This document shows, one piece after another, positions 40,866 to 49,696 of a DNA stretch of 64,000 nt. A model generated the notes under the pieces. That model was given only the letters and a program-made list of their open reading frames with translations, did not search any database and had not been told where the DNA came from. Origin of the DNA: an uncultured Bacteroidia bacterium. Lineage in GTDB: Bacteria; Bacteroidota; Bacteroidia; Bacteroidales; F082. The DNA lies in assembly GCA_902800965.1 (NCBI GenBank), contig CADCGK010000002.1, positions 62,001 to 126,000 on the forward strand, in the 5' to 3' direction. Made by a program: the position numbers and the translations under genes. The stretch's first letter is position 1, and every line of letters starts with the position of its first letter.

Positions 40866-43800
40866 TTATTTGACATGTTCTTCCACCCACTTCCTTGCAT
40901 TCACGAAAGCCTCGATCCACGGGGTGACCTCATCGTCCTTGCGATTGTCGGGATAATGTGCCCATTGCCAAGGCAGGAAGGCGCGCTCCAGATGGGGCAT
41001 CATGGCGAGATGACGGCCGTTGTTGGAGCAGATGCCTGCCACGGACCAGTCGCTGCCGTTGGGATTGCCTGGATACCTGTCCTGACCGTAAGTCATCACG
41101 ATCTTGTACTTGTCGCGGTAATAGGGGAAGTAGAACCTGCCTTCGCCATGAGCCACCCAAACGCCAAGTCGGCGACCTGAGAGCGACTTCAGCATCACGC
41201 TCTCGTTTTGGGCGATCTCCACGTTCAAGAAGGCCGACTCGAACTTGCGGGAGTCGTTGTGTTTCATCACCGGTTGCTCCTCATGGTCGGGATACAAGAG
41301 CCCCAATTCCACCATCAGCTGGCAGCCGTTGCATACGCCAAGGCTCAAGGTGTCCTCGCGAGCGTAGAAATCATCCAAGGCCTTCTTGGCCTTCTCGTTG
41401 TAGAGGAAGGCGCCCGCCCAGCCCTTAGCGGAGCCAAGGACATCGGAGTTGGAGAAGCCGCCCACGAACACGATCATGTTGACATCCTTCAGATCCTCAC
41501 GGCCGGAAGCCAGGTCGGTCATCGTGACATCCTTCACGTCAAAGCCTGCGAGATGCAGTGCGTATGCCATCTCACGGTCGCACTGGCATCCTTTCTCACG
41601 GATGATGGCGGCATTGATTCCGGACTTTTTGCGGCGTTTCATCTTGATGCCAAGGTCAGCGGCCTTGCCTGTAAATCCATGTCCAAAGCTGTAGTGCAAG
41701 TACTGTTGCTTGTAATTTTCATAACGTTCCTTGGCCTTGCGGTCGCCGCTTTGTTTGCGGTCGAGCAGATAGGATGACCTGTACCAAATATCGCGCAAAG
41801 CGTCGATTTCAAAGAGATGGTCGTGGCCAGCATGACGAATGGTCAACCTGCGCTTTTCGCATGGCTTGCCAATCATCTTGAAGCTGACGCCTAGCTCACG
41901 AAGCTTTTTCTTGGCGACACCGTCGTTGGCGACTTGGATGACCACTGACGGCTTCTCGCAGAACAGCACGGCAACGAAATCTTCCTTGTCGAAATCCTTC
42001 AGGTCGAGTTCCATGCCATATTCCGTATTAGCGAAGTTCATCTCCAACAAAGTGGTGATCAAACCACCAGCGGAAACGTCATGTCCTGCCAAGATCAGGT
42101 TCTCCTCAATCAGTTGCTGGATGGCATTGAAAGCCTTCTTGAAATAGGCAGGGCTCTTCACATCGGGCGCCTTCTGTCCGATGGCGTCGATGGCCTGGGC
42201 GAAGCTACTACCGCCCAATTCAAAGCCGTCCTTTGAGAAATCAATGTACAGCAGCTCGGTGTTGACATCGTTCTTCATCACGGGACGCACGGTTTGGCGG
42301 ATGTTGCTCACCTCGCCGGCGGCGGAAACAATGACGGTGCCAGGAGCCACCACTTTCTGCCCGTTAGGATATTTCTGGGTCATCGAAAGCGAATCCTTGC
42401 CTGTCGGCACGTTGACGCCCAAAGCAACGCAATAGTCGCTCAAGGCCTTTACCGCTTGGTAAAGCCTTGCGGTCTCGCCCTCCTGCTTGGCAGGCCACAT
42501 CCAGTTGGCGCTCAACGAGACGCCCGAAAGATTGTCTTCGATGGGAGCCCAGACCAAGTTGGTCAACGCTTCGGACACTGAAAGCCTGGAGCCCGCGGCA
42601 GGGTTAATCAGTGCAGGGATGGAAGCATGGCCCAAAGCCGTAGCGATACCGCGAACGCCATTGTAGTCAAGGGCGCTGATGCCGAGGTTGCTCAACGGCA
42701 GCTGGATCTCGCCCACGCACTGCTGTTGTGCCACACGGCCCGTCACGGAACGGTCCACCTTGTTGGTCAGCCAATCTTTACAAGCCACTGCTTCAAGCTG
42801 CAGCACTTTTTCCAAATACTTATGGATATCGCGTTTGGTGTAGCTGATTTTCTTGAAATGATAAGGTTTGGTGGTGTCATACAGCACCGTTTTCGGCGCA
42901 CTTCCGAAGAAGTCTGACAAAGCCAGGTCGATGGGTGCCTCGCCGTGGTCGCGGACGAAGCGAAGCCGTTCATCGCCAGTCACCTCACCTACCTCGTAAT
43001 ACGGGGCGCGTTCACGCTCGGCGGTCTTGCGGATCAGCTCCAGATCCTTCTTGCGCACCAGCAGTCCCATGCGTTCCTGTGACTCATTACCGATGATTTC
43101 CTTGTCCGACAAAGTAGGATCGCCCACGGGGAGTTTATCCACATGGACCACGCCACCGGCGTCTTCGATCAATTCGGAGAGGCAGTTCAGATGGCCGCCT
43201 GCACCATGGTCATGGATGCTGCGGATTGGGTTCTTGTTCATCTCGGCCATGGCGCGGATCACGTTGCTGACGCGCTTCTGCATCTCTGGATTGGCGCGCT
43301 GTACGGCATTCAGCTCGATGGCGTTGCTGTACTGACCCGTATCCACACTTGACACGGCACCGCCGCCCATACCGATGCGGTAGTTGTCGCCACCCAGCAC
43401 CACGATCACATCGCCGGGTTCCGGCTCCAGCTTCTGGGCATTTTCCATTTTGGCAAAGCCGATACCGCCCGCCAACATGATCACCTTGTCGTACCCTAAG
43501 GTCTGCTTCTCCTCATGTTCAAAGGTCAGCAAGCTGCCGTTGATCAAGGGTTGTCCGAACTTGTTGCCGAAGTCGGAGGCACCGTTGGAGGCTTTGATCA
43601 GGATCTCCTCGGGAGTCTGATACAGCCACTTGCGGGGCTCAGCGCCTTGTTCCCAGCTGCGGTCTTTCTCTGTCCTTGGATAGGAGGTCATATAGACGGC
43701 TGTGCCAGCTAGTGGCAAGCTACCTTGTCCGCCTGCCAGACGGTCGCGGATCTCACCGCCCGTTCCCGTGGCAGCGCCATTGAAAGGCTCCACGGTGGTC

Positions 43801-44555
43801 GGGAAGTTATGCGTCTCAGCCTTCAGCGAGATGATGGTGTTGATATCTTTGATCTGGAAATAATCGGGCTCAAACTGGCCTTTGGGTGCGAATTGCTCCA
43901 CCTTGGGACCAAGGATGAATGCCACATTGTCCTTGTAAGCCGAAACCAGCTTGTTCGGGTTCTCTTTGGAGGTCTTCTTGATCAAGGCGAACAGCGAGCT
44001 GCCCATCTTCTTTCCGTCGATGATGAAGGTGCCATTGAAGATCTTGTGACGGCAGTGTTCCGAATTGACTTGTGCAAAGCCGTACACCTCACTGTCGGTG
44101 AGTTTGCGGCCGATCTTCTCCGAGATGCCATTCAGATAGGCGATCTCTTCATCACTCAAGGCAAGGCCTTCCTGGGTATTGTAGGCGGCAATGTCGTCAA
44201 TATGTTTCAGGGGTTCAGGCTTGCGGTTCACCGTGAAGACCTTTTGGTCAAGGTTGTGATACATGGCCTGAAGCATCGGATCAAAGGGAGCGTCTTTCGA
44301 GTCCACCTGTTTGAATTCCTCGATGCGGAGAATGCCGTCAACGCCCATGTTTTGAGCGATCTCCACGGCATTGGTGCTCCATGGGGTAATCATCTCACGG
44401 CGTGGACCGACAAAATAACCTTTGATGGTTTTTGTTTTCGACAACGAGGCTTTACCAAAAAGCCAAGACAAACGGGAAAGCTGCTCTGCAGAAAGCTCCG
44501 ATACGGCATCAACAGCGATAATGCGTTGATTTCCAGAATGGAAAAAGCATATCAT
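40866..44555 (-). CDS. purL: Phosphoribosylformylglycinamidine synthase (large single-chain PurL)
   Basis: 1229 residues, the size of the single-chain proteobacterial/Bacteroidota enzyme. N-terminal domain: FVGPRREMITPWSTNAVEIAQNMG. FGAM synthase halves include LSDEEIAYLNGISEKIGRKLTDSEVYGFAQVNSEHCRHKIFNG and the ATP site LKAETHNFPTTVEPFNGAATGTGGEIRDRLAGG. The glutaminase domain has nucleophile Cys in SLGVCNGCQLMVELGL. It makes FGAM from FGAR, glutamine and ATP in purine synthesis. Its own promoter lies at 44587-44594; it is followed by nadE. Confidence 0.98.
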   Translation of the reverse strand: MICFFHSGNQRIIAVDAVSELSAEQLSRLSWLFGKASLSKTKTIKGYFVGPRREMITPWSTNAVEIAQNMGVDGILRIEEFKQVDSKDAPFDPMLQAMYHNLDQKVFTVNRKPEPLKHIDDIAAYNTQEGLALSDEEIAYLNGISEKIGRKLTDSEVYGFAQVNSEHCRHKIFNGTFIIDGKKMGSSLFALIKKTSKENPNKLVSAYKDNVAFILGPKVEQFAPKGQFEPDYFQIKDINTIISLKAETHNFPTTVEPFNGAATGTGGEIRDRLAGGQGSLPLAGTAVYMTSYPRTEKDRSWEQGAEPRKWLYQTPEEILIKASNGASDFGNKFGQPLINGSLLTFEHEEKQTLGYDKVIMLAGGIGFAKMENAQKLEPEPGDVIVVLGGDNYRIGMGGGAVSSVDTGQYSNAIELNAVQRANPEMQKRVSNVIRAMAEMNKNPIRSIHDHGAGGHLNCLSELIEDAGGVVHVDKLPVGDPTLSDKEIIGNESQERMGLLVRKKDLELIRKTAERERAPYYEVGEVTGDERLRFVRDHGEAPIDLALSDFFGSAPKTVLYDTTKPYHFKKISYTKRDIHKYLEKVLQLEAVACKDWLTNKVDRSVTGRVAQQQCVGEIQLPLSNLGISALDYNGVRGIATALGHASIPALINPAAGSRLSVSEALTNLVWAPIEDNLSGVSLSANWMWPAKQEGETARLYQAVKALSDYCVALGVNVPTGKDSLSMTQKYPNGQKVVAPGTVIVSAAGEVSNIRQTVRPVMKNDVNTELLYIDFSKDGFELGGSSFAQAIDAIGQKAPDVKSPAYFKKAFNAIQQLIEENLILAGHDVSAGGLITTLLEMNFANTEYGMELDLKDFDKEDFVAVLFCEKPSVVIQVANDGVAKKKLRELGVSFKMIGKPCEKRRLTIRHAGHDHLFEIDALRDIWYRSSYLLDRKQSGDRKAKERYENYKQQYLHYSFGHGFTGKAADLGIKMKRRKKSGINAAIIREKGCQCDREMAYALHLAGFDVKDVTMTDLASGREDLKDVNMIVFVGGFSNSDVLGSAKGWAGAFLYNEKAKKALDDFYAREDTLSLGVCNGCQLMVELGLLYPDHEEQPVMKHNDSRKFESAFLNVEIAQNESVMLKSLSGRRLGVWVAHGEGRFYFPYYRDKYKIVMTYGQDRYPGNPNGSDWSVAGICSNNGRHLAMMPHLERAFLPWQWAHYPDNRKDDEVTPWIEAFVNARKWVEEHVK

Positions 44556-44586
44556 AATAGCATATATTTTGCAATTTATATGCTCG

Positions 44587-44594
44587 CAAAGATA
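44587..44594 (-). promoter_or_regulatory. -7 element (TATCTTTG) of purL-nadE
   Basis: A minus-strand TAnnTTTG match 31 bases before the purL ATG. No PUR-box or purine riboswitch was seen in the short leader. Confidence 0.7.
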
Positions 44595-44639
44595 AATAAA
44601 ATGTTAGATGAAAGACCGCTTGACGGCCTATATTTTATA

Positions 44640-45713
44640 TTAAATAATCAACAGCTTCCTGTTCATTACGACGCTGTTTCCATTGCGCAATTGCAATAGA
44701 TAAAAACCTTTTTGAAGATCATTCGGCAACACCAAGGAAGGATTTTTAGCATCTTTGATCTCCATTTGCAACACCAGTCTCCCACTGACATCAAAGATGG
44801 CCACTTGGTTCGCTTCCTTAACATCCCCCAACAGATACAATGTTGCGCCAGGTCGAAGGGGGTTGGGATAAACTGAAACACCCGACACCATTTCGTCATT
44901 TGTCACGCTCCAGTTCGGATCCCATATCATATCAGCATACTCAGGATGATCGATAAATGGATTACGGTTATGCTGAAAATCATCATATATAACATTGTTA
45001 CGGTCGATCTCTTTTTGACTCACGGGATCTTGCTTGTTCCAGCGCAACAGCATGGTGAGTGCCCATGGCTTGATCACCGATTTATCGGTCATGTCGGTCG
45101 ACTTCCAACCGGAGTCCTCACTATAGTAACGGACACTCATGTAGAAATAAGCTCTGGCAAAATCGCCCTTATATTCATCGATGGGTTCAAACACCGTTCC
45201 GCTATAGCCAGGAGTTTTGCAGCTTCCCAGTTTGGATCCATTACGGAACGTAGTGCCCGAGCGGACTTCTCCGTACGGATAGTTAGAGCGGTCATGGTTG
45301 ACTTGACAGTCTGTCGGGAAAATATGATGTAAATCGGTACGAGGCGTGGACAGCTCGCTAAACCAGCTCTGCGGCCATGAATGCTCACGGTTATAGCATG
45401 TGCCTTCGGTATTATTACAGCCGCCACTGCCGCATTGGTCTTGACCCAGTTGATAAGTATAGGGTGGTGTTCCTCCCGGGATGTCAGAATACATATCCCA
45501 GACAACACCATTGCCTTTATTGTCCGTGCTCCAGAAAGCGCTCCAGAGATTGCCGTATGATGTGGTAGTATGGTTTTTGATGATGTCATGCAAAGCCACT
45601 TTCAACTGGTTACCAGTCAAGCCATTGGCAGAATTGTAATAGTTCGCCGGCGGCTGAGCCATAGCCATCACCGCCACCACAAGAAAACCTAAAAGTAACA
45701 ATCTCCTTCTCAT
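44640..45713 (-). CDS. Secreted endonuclease I family nuclease with T9SS tail
   Basis: 357 residues. Signal peptide MRRRLLLLGFLVVAVMAMAQ. The endonuclease I domain (about 22-270) has the active-site text CYNREHSWPQSWF, TDLHHIFPTDCQVNHDRSNYPYGEV and a conserved CNNTEGTCYN Cys pair. The T9SS sorting domain (about 280-357) is VSVYPNPLRPGATLYLLGD ... VAIFDVSGRLVLQ ... VMNRKLLII. It is a surface or extracellular non-specific nuclease, probably used to degrade DNA/RNA for nutrients or biofilm. The gap upstream is made of AGATAAAAG repeats. Confidence 0.93.
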   Translation of the reverse strand: MRRRLLLLGFLVVAVMAMAQPPANYYNSANGLTGNQLKVALHDIIKNHTTTSYGNLWSAFWSTDNKGNGVVWDMYSDIPGGTPPYTYQLGQDQCGSGGCNNTEGTCYNREHSWPQSWFSELSTPRTDLHHIFPTDCQVNHDRSNYPYGEVRSGTTFRNGSKLGSCKTPGYSGTVFEPIDEYKGDFARAYFYMSVRYYSEDSGWKSTDMTDKSVIKPWALTMLLRWNKQDPVSQKEIDRNNVIYDDFQHNRNPFIDHPEYADMIWDPNWSVTNDEMVSGVSVYPNPLRPGATLYLLGDVKEANQVAIFDVSGRLVLQMEIKDAKNPSLVLPNDLQKGFYLLQLRNGNSVVMNRKLLII

Positions 45714-45747
45714 AACTTTTATCTTTTATCTCTTATCTTTTATCTAA
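45714..45747 (-). repeat. Short tandem repeat (AGATAAAAG/AGATAAGAG units)
   Basis: On the minus strand AGATAAAAG, ATAAGAG and ATAAAAG repeat with a period of 7-9 bases, filling the junction from the MntP-like gene 3' end to the endonuclease ATG. Confidence 0.65.
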
Positions 45748-46309
45748 CAAGCTCAGTAAACAGGAACAACACCGCCACCACCACCAAAAACACCGCTCCA
45801 GAGAATTCGATAAAGCTGGAATTGCGAAGCATCTTGGGGGAGTACGGTATCCTGATAGACCAGAAAGCCCACAAAAAGCCTGCCAATGCAACGGCCAGGA
45901 AATACCAATTGCCAAACGGCATAAACCCTTGGGTACAGATACTCACGAGCATGATGTTCATTCCCGAGAGGATCCCCAAGAGCAAGAAACCCCAATTGGA
46001 GGTGAAGGCATAGAGGCGCTTGGCTTTCAGCACCTTCATCGAATCCACAATCATCTTGACAGCCACAATGAGCATCATGCCAAAGGTCACATAACGCATC
46101 AGGTCGCTGAACAGATAACCGATCATTCTGCCGAGCAGATGGCCGATAAAAGCCATTAACGCCTGCGTGGCGGCAAAGATCAAAGCCACCAGAAACTGTC
46201 TGGAAGGCGTGCTCTCCCCTTTCGGCTCCAACCCAACGGCCAAAGGCACTACACAGGTGGTCAGCGCTAACACATAGATGATTCCAATGATGATTGCTGG
46301 AGTAGTCAT
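45740..46309 (-). CDS. MntP-like (DUF204) six-TM membrane protein lacking the metal-binding Asp
   Basis: 189 residues and six hydrophobic helices arranged as an inverted pair, as in MntP manganese exporters. The conserved Asp at the start of each repeat's first helix (MntP: LSMDAFA and IDAMAVG-like) is not seen; the corresponding text is VLALTTCVVPLAVG and GILSGMNIMLVSI. Metal transport is thus doubtful, and a divergent relative is more likely. The promoter -7 at 46314-46321 is only 4 bases before the ATG, so the mRNA is predicted to be leaderless. Confidence 0.65.
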   Translation of the reverse strand: MTTPAIIIGIIYVLALTTCVVPLAVGLEPKGESTPSRQFLVALIFAATQALMAFIGHLLGRMIGYLFSDLMRYVTFGMMLIVAVKMIVDSMKVLKAKRLYAFTSNWGFLLLGILSGMNIMLVSICTQGFMPFGNWYFLAVALAGFLWAFWSIRIPYSPKMLRNSSFIEFSGAVFLVVVAVLFLFTELVR

Positions 46310-46313
46310 ACTG

Positions 46314-46321
46314 CAAAGATA
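46314..46321 (-). promoter_or_regulatory. -7 element (TATCTTTG) 4 bases before the MntP-like ATG
   Basis: A minus-strand TAnnTTTG match. Its position would put transcription start at or next to the A of the ATG. Confidence 0.65.
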
Positions 46322-46341
46322 AGAATAAACGGCAGATTAAT

Positions 46342-46407
46342 AACGGCGAATTAAACGAATTTTACGAACCTTAAAGAAAATTCGCTTAATTCGTTTAATT
46401 CGCCGTT
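46342..46407. repeat. Dispersed palindromic element, family B
   Basis: AACGGCGAATTAAACGAAT (46342-46360) pairs perfectly with its reverse complement at 46389-46407 across a 28-base loop containing secondary TTCG/CGAA repeats. It is located between the tryptophanase 3' end and the MntP-like gene. The same 19-bp arms occur at 60476-60545. Confidence 0.9.
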
Positions 46408-46433
46408 TAGATTTCGCCGTTCGACGCCTGTCG

Positions 46434-47810
46434 TTATCCCAGTCTCTTGAACTGGCAGGTGAAGTGACGCATCAGCTCGGCTTCCCAAGTGATTTCCAGA
46501 CCTCGTTTGATTTCATTGCGGCGGTCATAGACATTCTTCAGGGCAGCGGCAATCACGTCCATGTGGTTGTTGGTATAGACACGGCGTGGGATGCACAGAC
46601 GCACGAAGTCGTTGCCACCAAAACGATTCTGACGCGTGACCGGATCACGGTCGGCAAGCACATAACCGATTTCGCAGGCGCGGATGCCAGCTTCGAGATA
46701 CAGCTCGCAAGTCAGGGTCTGAGCCGGGAACTCTTCCTTCGGGATGTTGGTCAACACCTTGTCGGCATCGACGAAGATGGCGTGGCCACCGGCAGGACGT
46801 TGGTAAGGAATGCCGTACTCGTCAAGTTTCTTGGCAAGATAGTGCACTTGCTTGATACGGGTTTCGACCATGTCGAACTCGATATTTTCTTGCAGACCGA
46901 CAGCCAGAGCGTCCATGTCACGGCCGTTCATACCGCCGTAGGTGAGGAAGCCCTCGAAGGGGATGCAGAACAACTTGGCACCTTCGTACCAGTCCTTCTT
47001 GTTGGTGGCGATGAAGCCGCCCATGTTGACGAGACCGTCCTTCTTGGCTGACATCGTCATGGAATCGGCATAGCTGAACATCTCTTTGCAGATCTCACGG
47101 AGGGTCTTGTCGGCATAGCCTTCCTCGCGGGTCTTGATGAAGTAGGCGTTCTCGATGAAACGGGCGCTGTCGATGTTGACCGGCACGCCGTATTTGTGGC
47201 AGAGTTCACAGGTCTCGCGGATGTTCTTCATGCTCACGGGCTGACCGCCAACGGTGTTGTTGGTCACGGTAAGCACCATGAAAGGCACATTGCCCTTGTT
47301 CTCTTGCAGCACCTTCTCGAGCTTCTCGAGGCTGACGTTACCCTTGAAAGGCACTTCCAGCTGGGTGTCGTAGGCTTCAGGAACAGTGACGTCGATGGCG
47401 AAGGCCTTACGGCTCTCGATATGACCCTTGGTAGTGTCGAAGTGGGCGTTGCCAGGAACGACTTGACCAGGCTTTACCAGGTAGCTGAACAGCACATTCT
47501 CGGCTGCACGGCCTTGGTGAGTGGGGATGACATACTCGAAACCGGTGATTTCAGTGATGGTGTCCTTCATGTGATAGAAGGAACGGGCACCACCGTAACT
47601 TTCGTCGCCTTGCATCATGGCAGCCCATTGGCGATCACTCATGGCGCCAGTGCCGCTATCGGTCAGCAAATCGATGTAAACATAGTCGCTCTTCAGCATG
47701 AAGACGTTTTGATGGGCTTCGTTAAGCCACTTTTCGCGTTGTTCACGGGTGGATTTCTTAATGGGTTCAACCATCTTGATTTTCCACGCTTCTGCAAATG
47801 GTAATTCCAT
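46434..47810 (-). CDS. tnaA: Tryptophanase
   Basis: 458 residues, PLP fold type I beta-eliminating lyase. The cofactor Lys is in SMTMSAKKDGLVNMGG. Discrimination from tyrosine phenol-lyase: NAHFDTTKGH has the tryptophanase Asp (Thr in TPL), and the C-terminal LMRHFTCQF has the tryptophanase His (Phe in TPL). It cleaves tryptophan to indole, pyruvate and ammonia. It is preceded by a leader of about 170 bases with a possible leader peptide and attenuator hairpin, and by a promoter at 47987-47994 divergent from the C69 dipeptidase. Confidence 0.96.
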   Translation of the reverse strand: MELPFAEAWKIKMVEPIKKSTREQREKWLNEAHQNVFMLKSDYVYIDLLTDSGTGAMSDRQWAAMMQGDESYGGARSFYHMKDTITEITGFEYVIPTHQGRAAENVLFSYLVKPGQVVPGNAHFDTTKGHIESRKAFAIDVTVPEAYDTQLEVPFKGNVSLEKLEKVLQENKGNVPFMVLTVTNNTVGGQPVSMKNIRETCELCHKYGVPVNIDSARFIENAYFIKTREEGYADKTLREICKEMFSYADSMTMSAKKDGLVNMGGFIATNKKDWYEGAKLFCIPFEGFLTYGGMNGRDMDALAVGLQENIEFDMVETRIKQVHYLAKKLDEYGIPYQRPAGGHAIFVDADKVLTNIPKEEFPAQTLTCELYLEAGIRACEIGYVLADRDPVTRQNRFGGNDFVRLCIPRRVYTNNHMDVIAAALKNVYDRRNEIKRGLEITWEAELMRHFTCQFKRLG

Positions 47811-47816
47811 AATTTT

Positions 47817-47858
47817 ATGATTTAAAGATTTAATGATTCAAAGATTTAAAGATTTTCT
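47817..47858 (-). repeat. AT-rich short tandem repeat (AAATCTTTAAAT type) before tnaA
   Basis: Minus strand: AAATCTTT, AAATCTTTG, AATCATT, AAATCTTT and AAATCAT in series immediately before the tnaA ATG, similar to 9424-9462. It may keep the ribosome-binding region unstructured. Confidence 0.6.
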
Positions 47859-47864
47859 TTAGGG

Positions 47865-47915
47865 CAGAAAAACAATAAAAGACCACCGATTCCCAAGCAG
47901 GAGCTCAGAAACGGT
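47865..47915 (-). promoter_or_regulatory. Candidate attenuator hairpin in the tnaA leader
   Basis: On the minus strand ACCGtTTC (47915-47908) pairs with GAAtCGGT (47892-47885), with one T-T mismatch and a 15-base loop. The U-rich tract GGTCTTTTATTGTTTTT follows. The 5' arm covers the last sense codons of the leader ORF. An intrinsic terminator controlled by leader translation is suggested by layout only. Confidence 0.4.
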
Positions 47916-47967
47916 CACGTTCTTTGACGTTAAGATAAGCTGGGCGATCTATGACAACAACCCTCAT
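47905..47967 (-). CDS. Possible 20-residue leader peptide upstream of tnaA
   Basis: ATG at 47967, about 20 bases after the -7 element, with TGA at 47905-47907. The product starts MRVVVIDRPAYL and ends DRF. It lacks the W...D...P pattern of proteobacterial TnaC, so any sensing would differ. Support is positional: it is inside the leader and its end lies in the 5' arm of a terminator-like hairpin. Confidence 0.35.
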   Translation of the reverse strand: MRVVVIDRPAYLNVKERDRF

Positions 47968-47986
47968 CGACTCACTTTTTCGTCCA

Positions 47987-47994
47987 CAAAGATA
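47987..47994 (-). promoter_or_regulatory. -7 element (TATCTTTG) of tnaA
   Basis: A minus-strand TAnnTTTG match about 177 bases before the tnaA ATG, giving an unusually long leader for this genome. The divergent C69 promoter is 52 bases away. Confidence 0.7.
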
Positions 47995-48045
47995 CTCTTT
48001 TTTTTCAAATCAAAAGAAAAAAACTCCATTGATCATTCTTTTTGT

Positions 48046-48053
48046 TATCTTTG
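48046..48053 (+). promoter_or_regulatory. -7 element (TATCTTTG) of the C69 dipeptidase gene
   Basis: A plus-strand TAnnTTTG match 38 bases before the ATG at 48092. Confidence 0.75.
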
Positions 48054-48091
48054 AACTTCATTATTAACGCTTATTCTCAAATCTATACTAT

Positions 48092-49696
48092 ATGTTCAAA
48101 TTCAAATCACTGTTTTTAGCTGGTCTCCTGCTGATTGGAATGAATGTCCAAGCCCAGGAAGACCAAGAGCAACTTGTTGGCGCCTGCTGCACCAGCATCA
48201 TGGTAGGCAAGAACGCCTCCACCGACGGCTCTGTCATCACCTCTCACACCTGCGACGGCCGCTACCGCACTTGGATGCGCTGGGAAGCCGCCGCCGACCA
48301 CGAAAAGGGCGAGATGCACAAGGTGTATAAAGGCACCATGCACACCGAAGATCCCTTCGACAACCGCAAGGTGGAACTCGCTGGCGAGATTCCTCAGGTG
48401 GCACACACCTACGCCTATCTCAACACGGCCTATCCGTGCCTCAACGAGAAACAACTAGCCATTGGCGAGACGACCTTCTCCGGTCCCGACACCTTAGTAA
48501 ACAAAAACGGCATGTTCATGATCGAGGAACTCGAGCGCGTGGCACTGATGCGCTGCGACAACGCCCGTGACGCCATCCAGCTCATCGGACAATTGGTCAA
48601 GGAATACGGCTATGGTGACGGTGGCGAGTGCATCACCATCGCTGACAAGAACGAAGTGTGGCAGATGGAGATCCTCGGTGAAGGCCCCGACAAAATCGGC
48701 GGCGTGTGGGCGGCCAAACGTATCCCAGATGACGAAGTGGGTGTCAGCGCCAATATCGCCCGTATCGGCAAATTAGAACGCAAAAGCAAGGATTTCTACT
48801 GCTCTGACAACTGCGAGGAAGTGGCCAAGAAATACGGCCTCTGGGACGGCAAAGACGAGTTCGTTTTCTGGAAGGCTTTCCGTGCAGAATACGGTGGCGG
48901 CAAGAACTACAGCGACCGCGAATTCTTCATCCTCAGCCAGCTGGCGCCTTCTTTGAATCTCAACCGCGACATGCCCGAGCTCCCCTTCTCGGTGAAGCCT
49001 GACGAAAACGTTGATGTCCGCAAGGTGATGGAGCTCTTCCGCACCACCTACGAAGGCACCGACATGGACATGACCCGCAACATCAAGATGGTGACTAAGA
49101 AACGCCAAGACGACGGCAGCGTCAAAAACGACACCATCATCAGCCCCATCGCCAACCCTTGGATGACCGGAACCCTACAGAACACCTTAAATTTCTTGGC
49201 TCCAGAGACAGTGAAATTCCAACGCACCGTGGCAGTGGCTTGGAGCAGCTATCATCATATCATCCAATGCCGCAGCTGGGTTCCTGACGAGATTGGCGCC
49301 ATCTGTTGGATGGCTTGCGACAACCCAGGACAGAGCCCCCGCATCCCGATCTTCTCCGGCTCCACCACCCTGCCCGAAGGCTTCGACAAATGTGGCCAGC
49401 TACGTTACCGCGAGGAAGCCTGGATCTGGCATTACCGTAGGGCCAACAAGCTCGCCACCGTGATGTGGGGACGCACCAAACCCGTCCTTCTCGGCAACGC
49501 CAACCGTTTCGAAGAGAAAGCACTGGAAGAGATCCCAACTATTGAAAAGAAAGCTCAAGCCTTGCTCAATGACGGCAAAAAAGACGAAGCCACCAAGGTA
49601 CTCAACCAATATACAAAGGACTTCGCCGCCGCTACCCGTCAGACTTGGAAAGAGATGGAGAGCCAGTTCTGGTACTGGTTCGGGATGGGATTTTAA
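48092..49696 (+). CDS. Exported C69-family dipeptidase (PepD-like)
   Basis: 534 residues. Signal peptide MFKFKSLFLAGLLLIGMNVQAQ. The Ntn-type nucleophile Cys is in QLVGACCTSIMVGKNASTDGSVITSHTCDG, where prodomain removal exposes a Cys. Later blocks LVNKNGMFMIEELERVALMRCDNARDAI, YGYGDGGECITIADKNEVWQMEILGEGP and VSANIARIGKL are typical of C69. It cleaves dipeptides, probably in the periplasm, and would feed amino acid fermentation. It is transcribed divergently from tryptophanase, which uses one of the amino acids released. It is followed by a perfect 40-bp hairpin. Confidence 0.93.
   Translation: MFKFKSLFLAGLLLIGMNVQAQEDQEQLVGACCTSIMVGKNASTDGSVITSHTCDGRYRTWMRWEAAADHEKGEMHKVYKGTMHTEDPFDNRKVELAGEIPQVAHTYAYLNTAYPCLNEKQLAIGETTFSGPDTLVNKNGMFMIEELERVALMRCDNARDAIQLIGQLVKEYGYGDGGECITIADKNEVWQMEILGEGPDKIGGVWAAKRIPDDEVGVSANIARIGKLERKSKDFYCSDNCEEVAKKYGLWDGKDEFVFWKAFRAEYGGGKNYSDREFFILSQLAPSLNLNRDMPELPFSVKPDENVDVRKVMELFRTTYEGTDMDMTRNIKMVTKKRQDDGSVKNDTIISPIANPWMTGTLQNTLNFLAPETVKFQRTVAVAWSSYHHIIQCRSWVPDEIGAICWMACDNPGQSPRIPIFSGSTTLPEGFDKCGQLRYREEAWIWHYRRANKLATVMWGRTKPVLLGNANRFEEKALEEIPTIEKKAQALLNDGKKDEATKVLNQYTKDFAAATRQTWKEMESQFWYWFGMGF

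Noticed and set aside
40866..44555. purL cluster controlled by a purine riboswitch or PUR box
   Set aside because: The leader between the -7 element and ATG is about 30 bases, too short for a riboswitch, and no such motif was found.
43725..44699. Plus-strand open frame of 324 codons opposite purL
   Set aside because: Antisense of conserved PurL codons; its composition and lack of promoter or family argue against a gene.
46464..47804. Plus-strand frames of about 200 codons opposite tryptophanase
   Set aside because: Antisense of the highly conserved tnaA coding sequence; they are produced by its codon pattern.
46434..47810. Tyrosine phenol-lyase instead of tryptophanase
   Set aside because: The diagnostic Asp (FDTTKGH) and His (RHFT) are those of tryptophanase, not the Thr and Phe of TPL.
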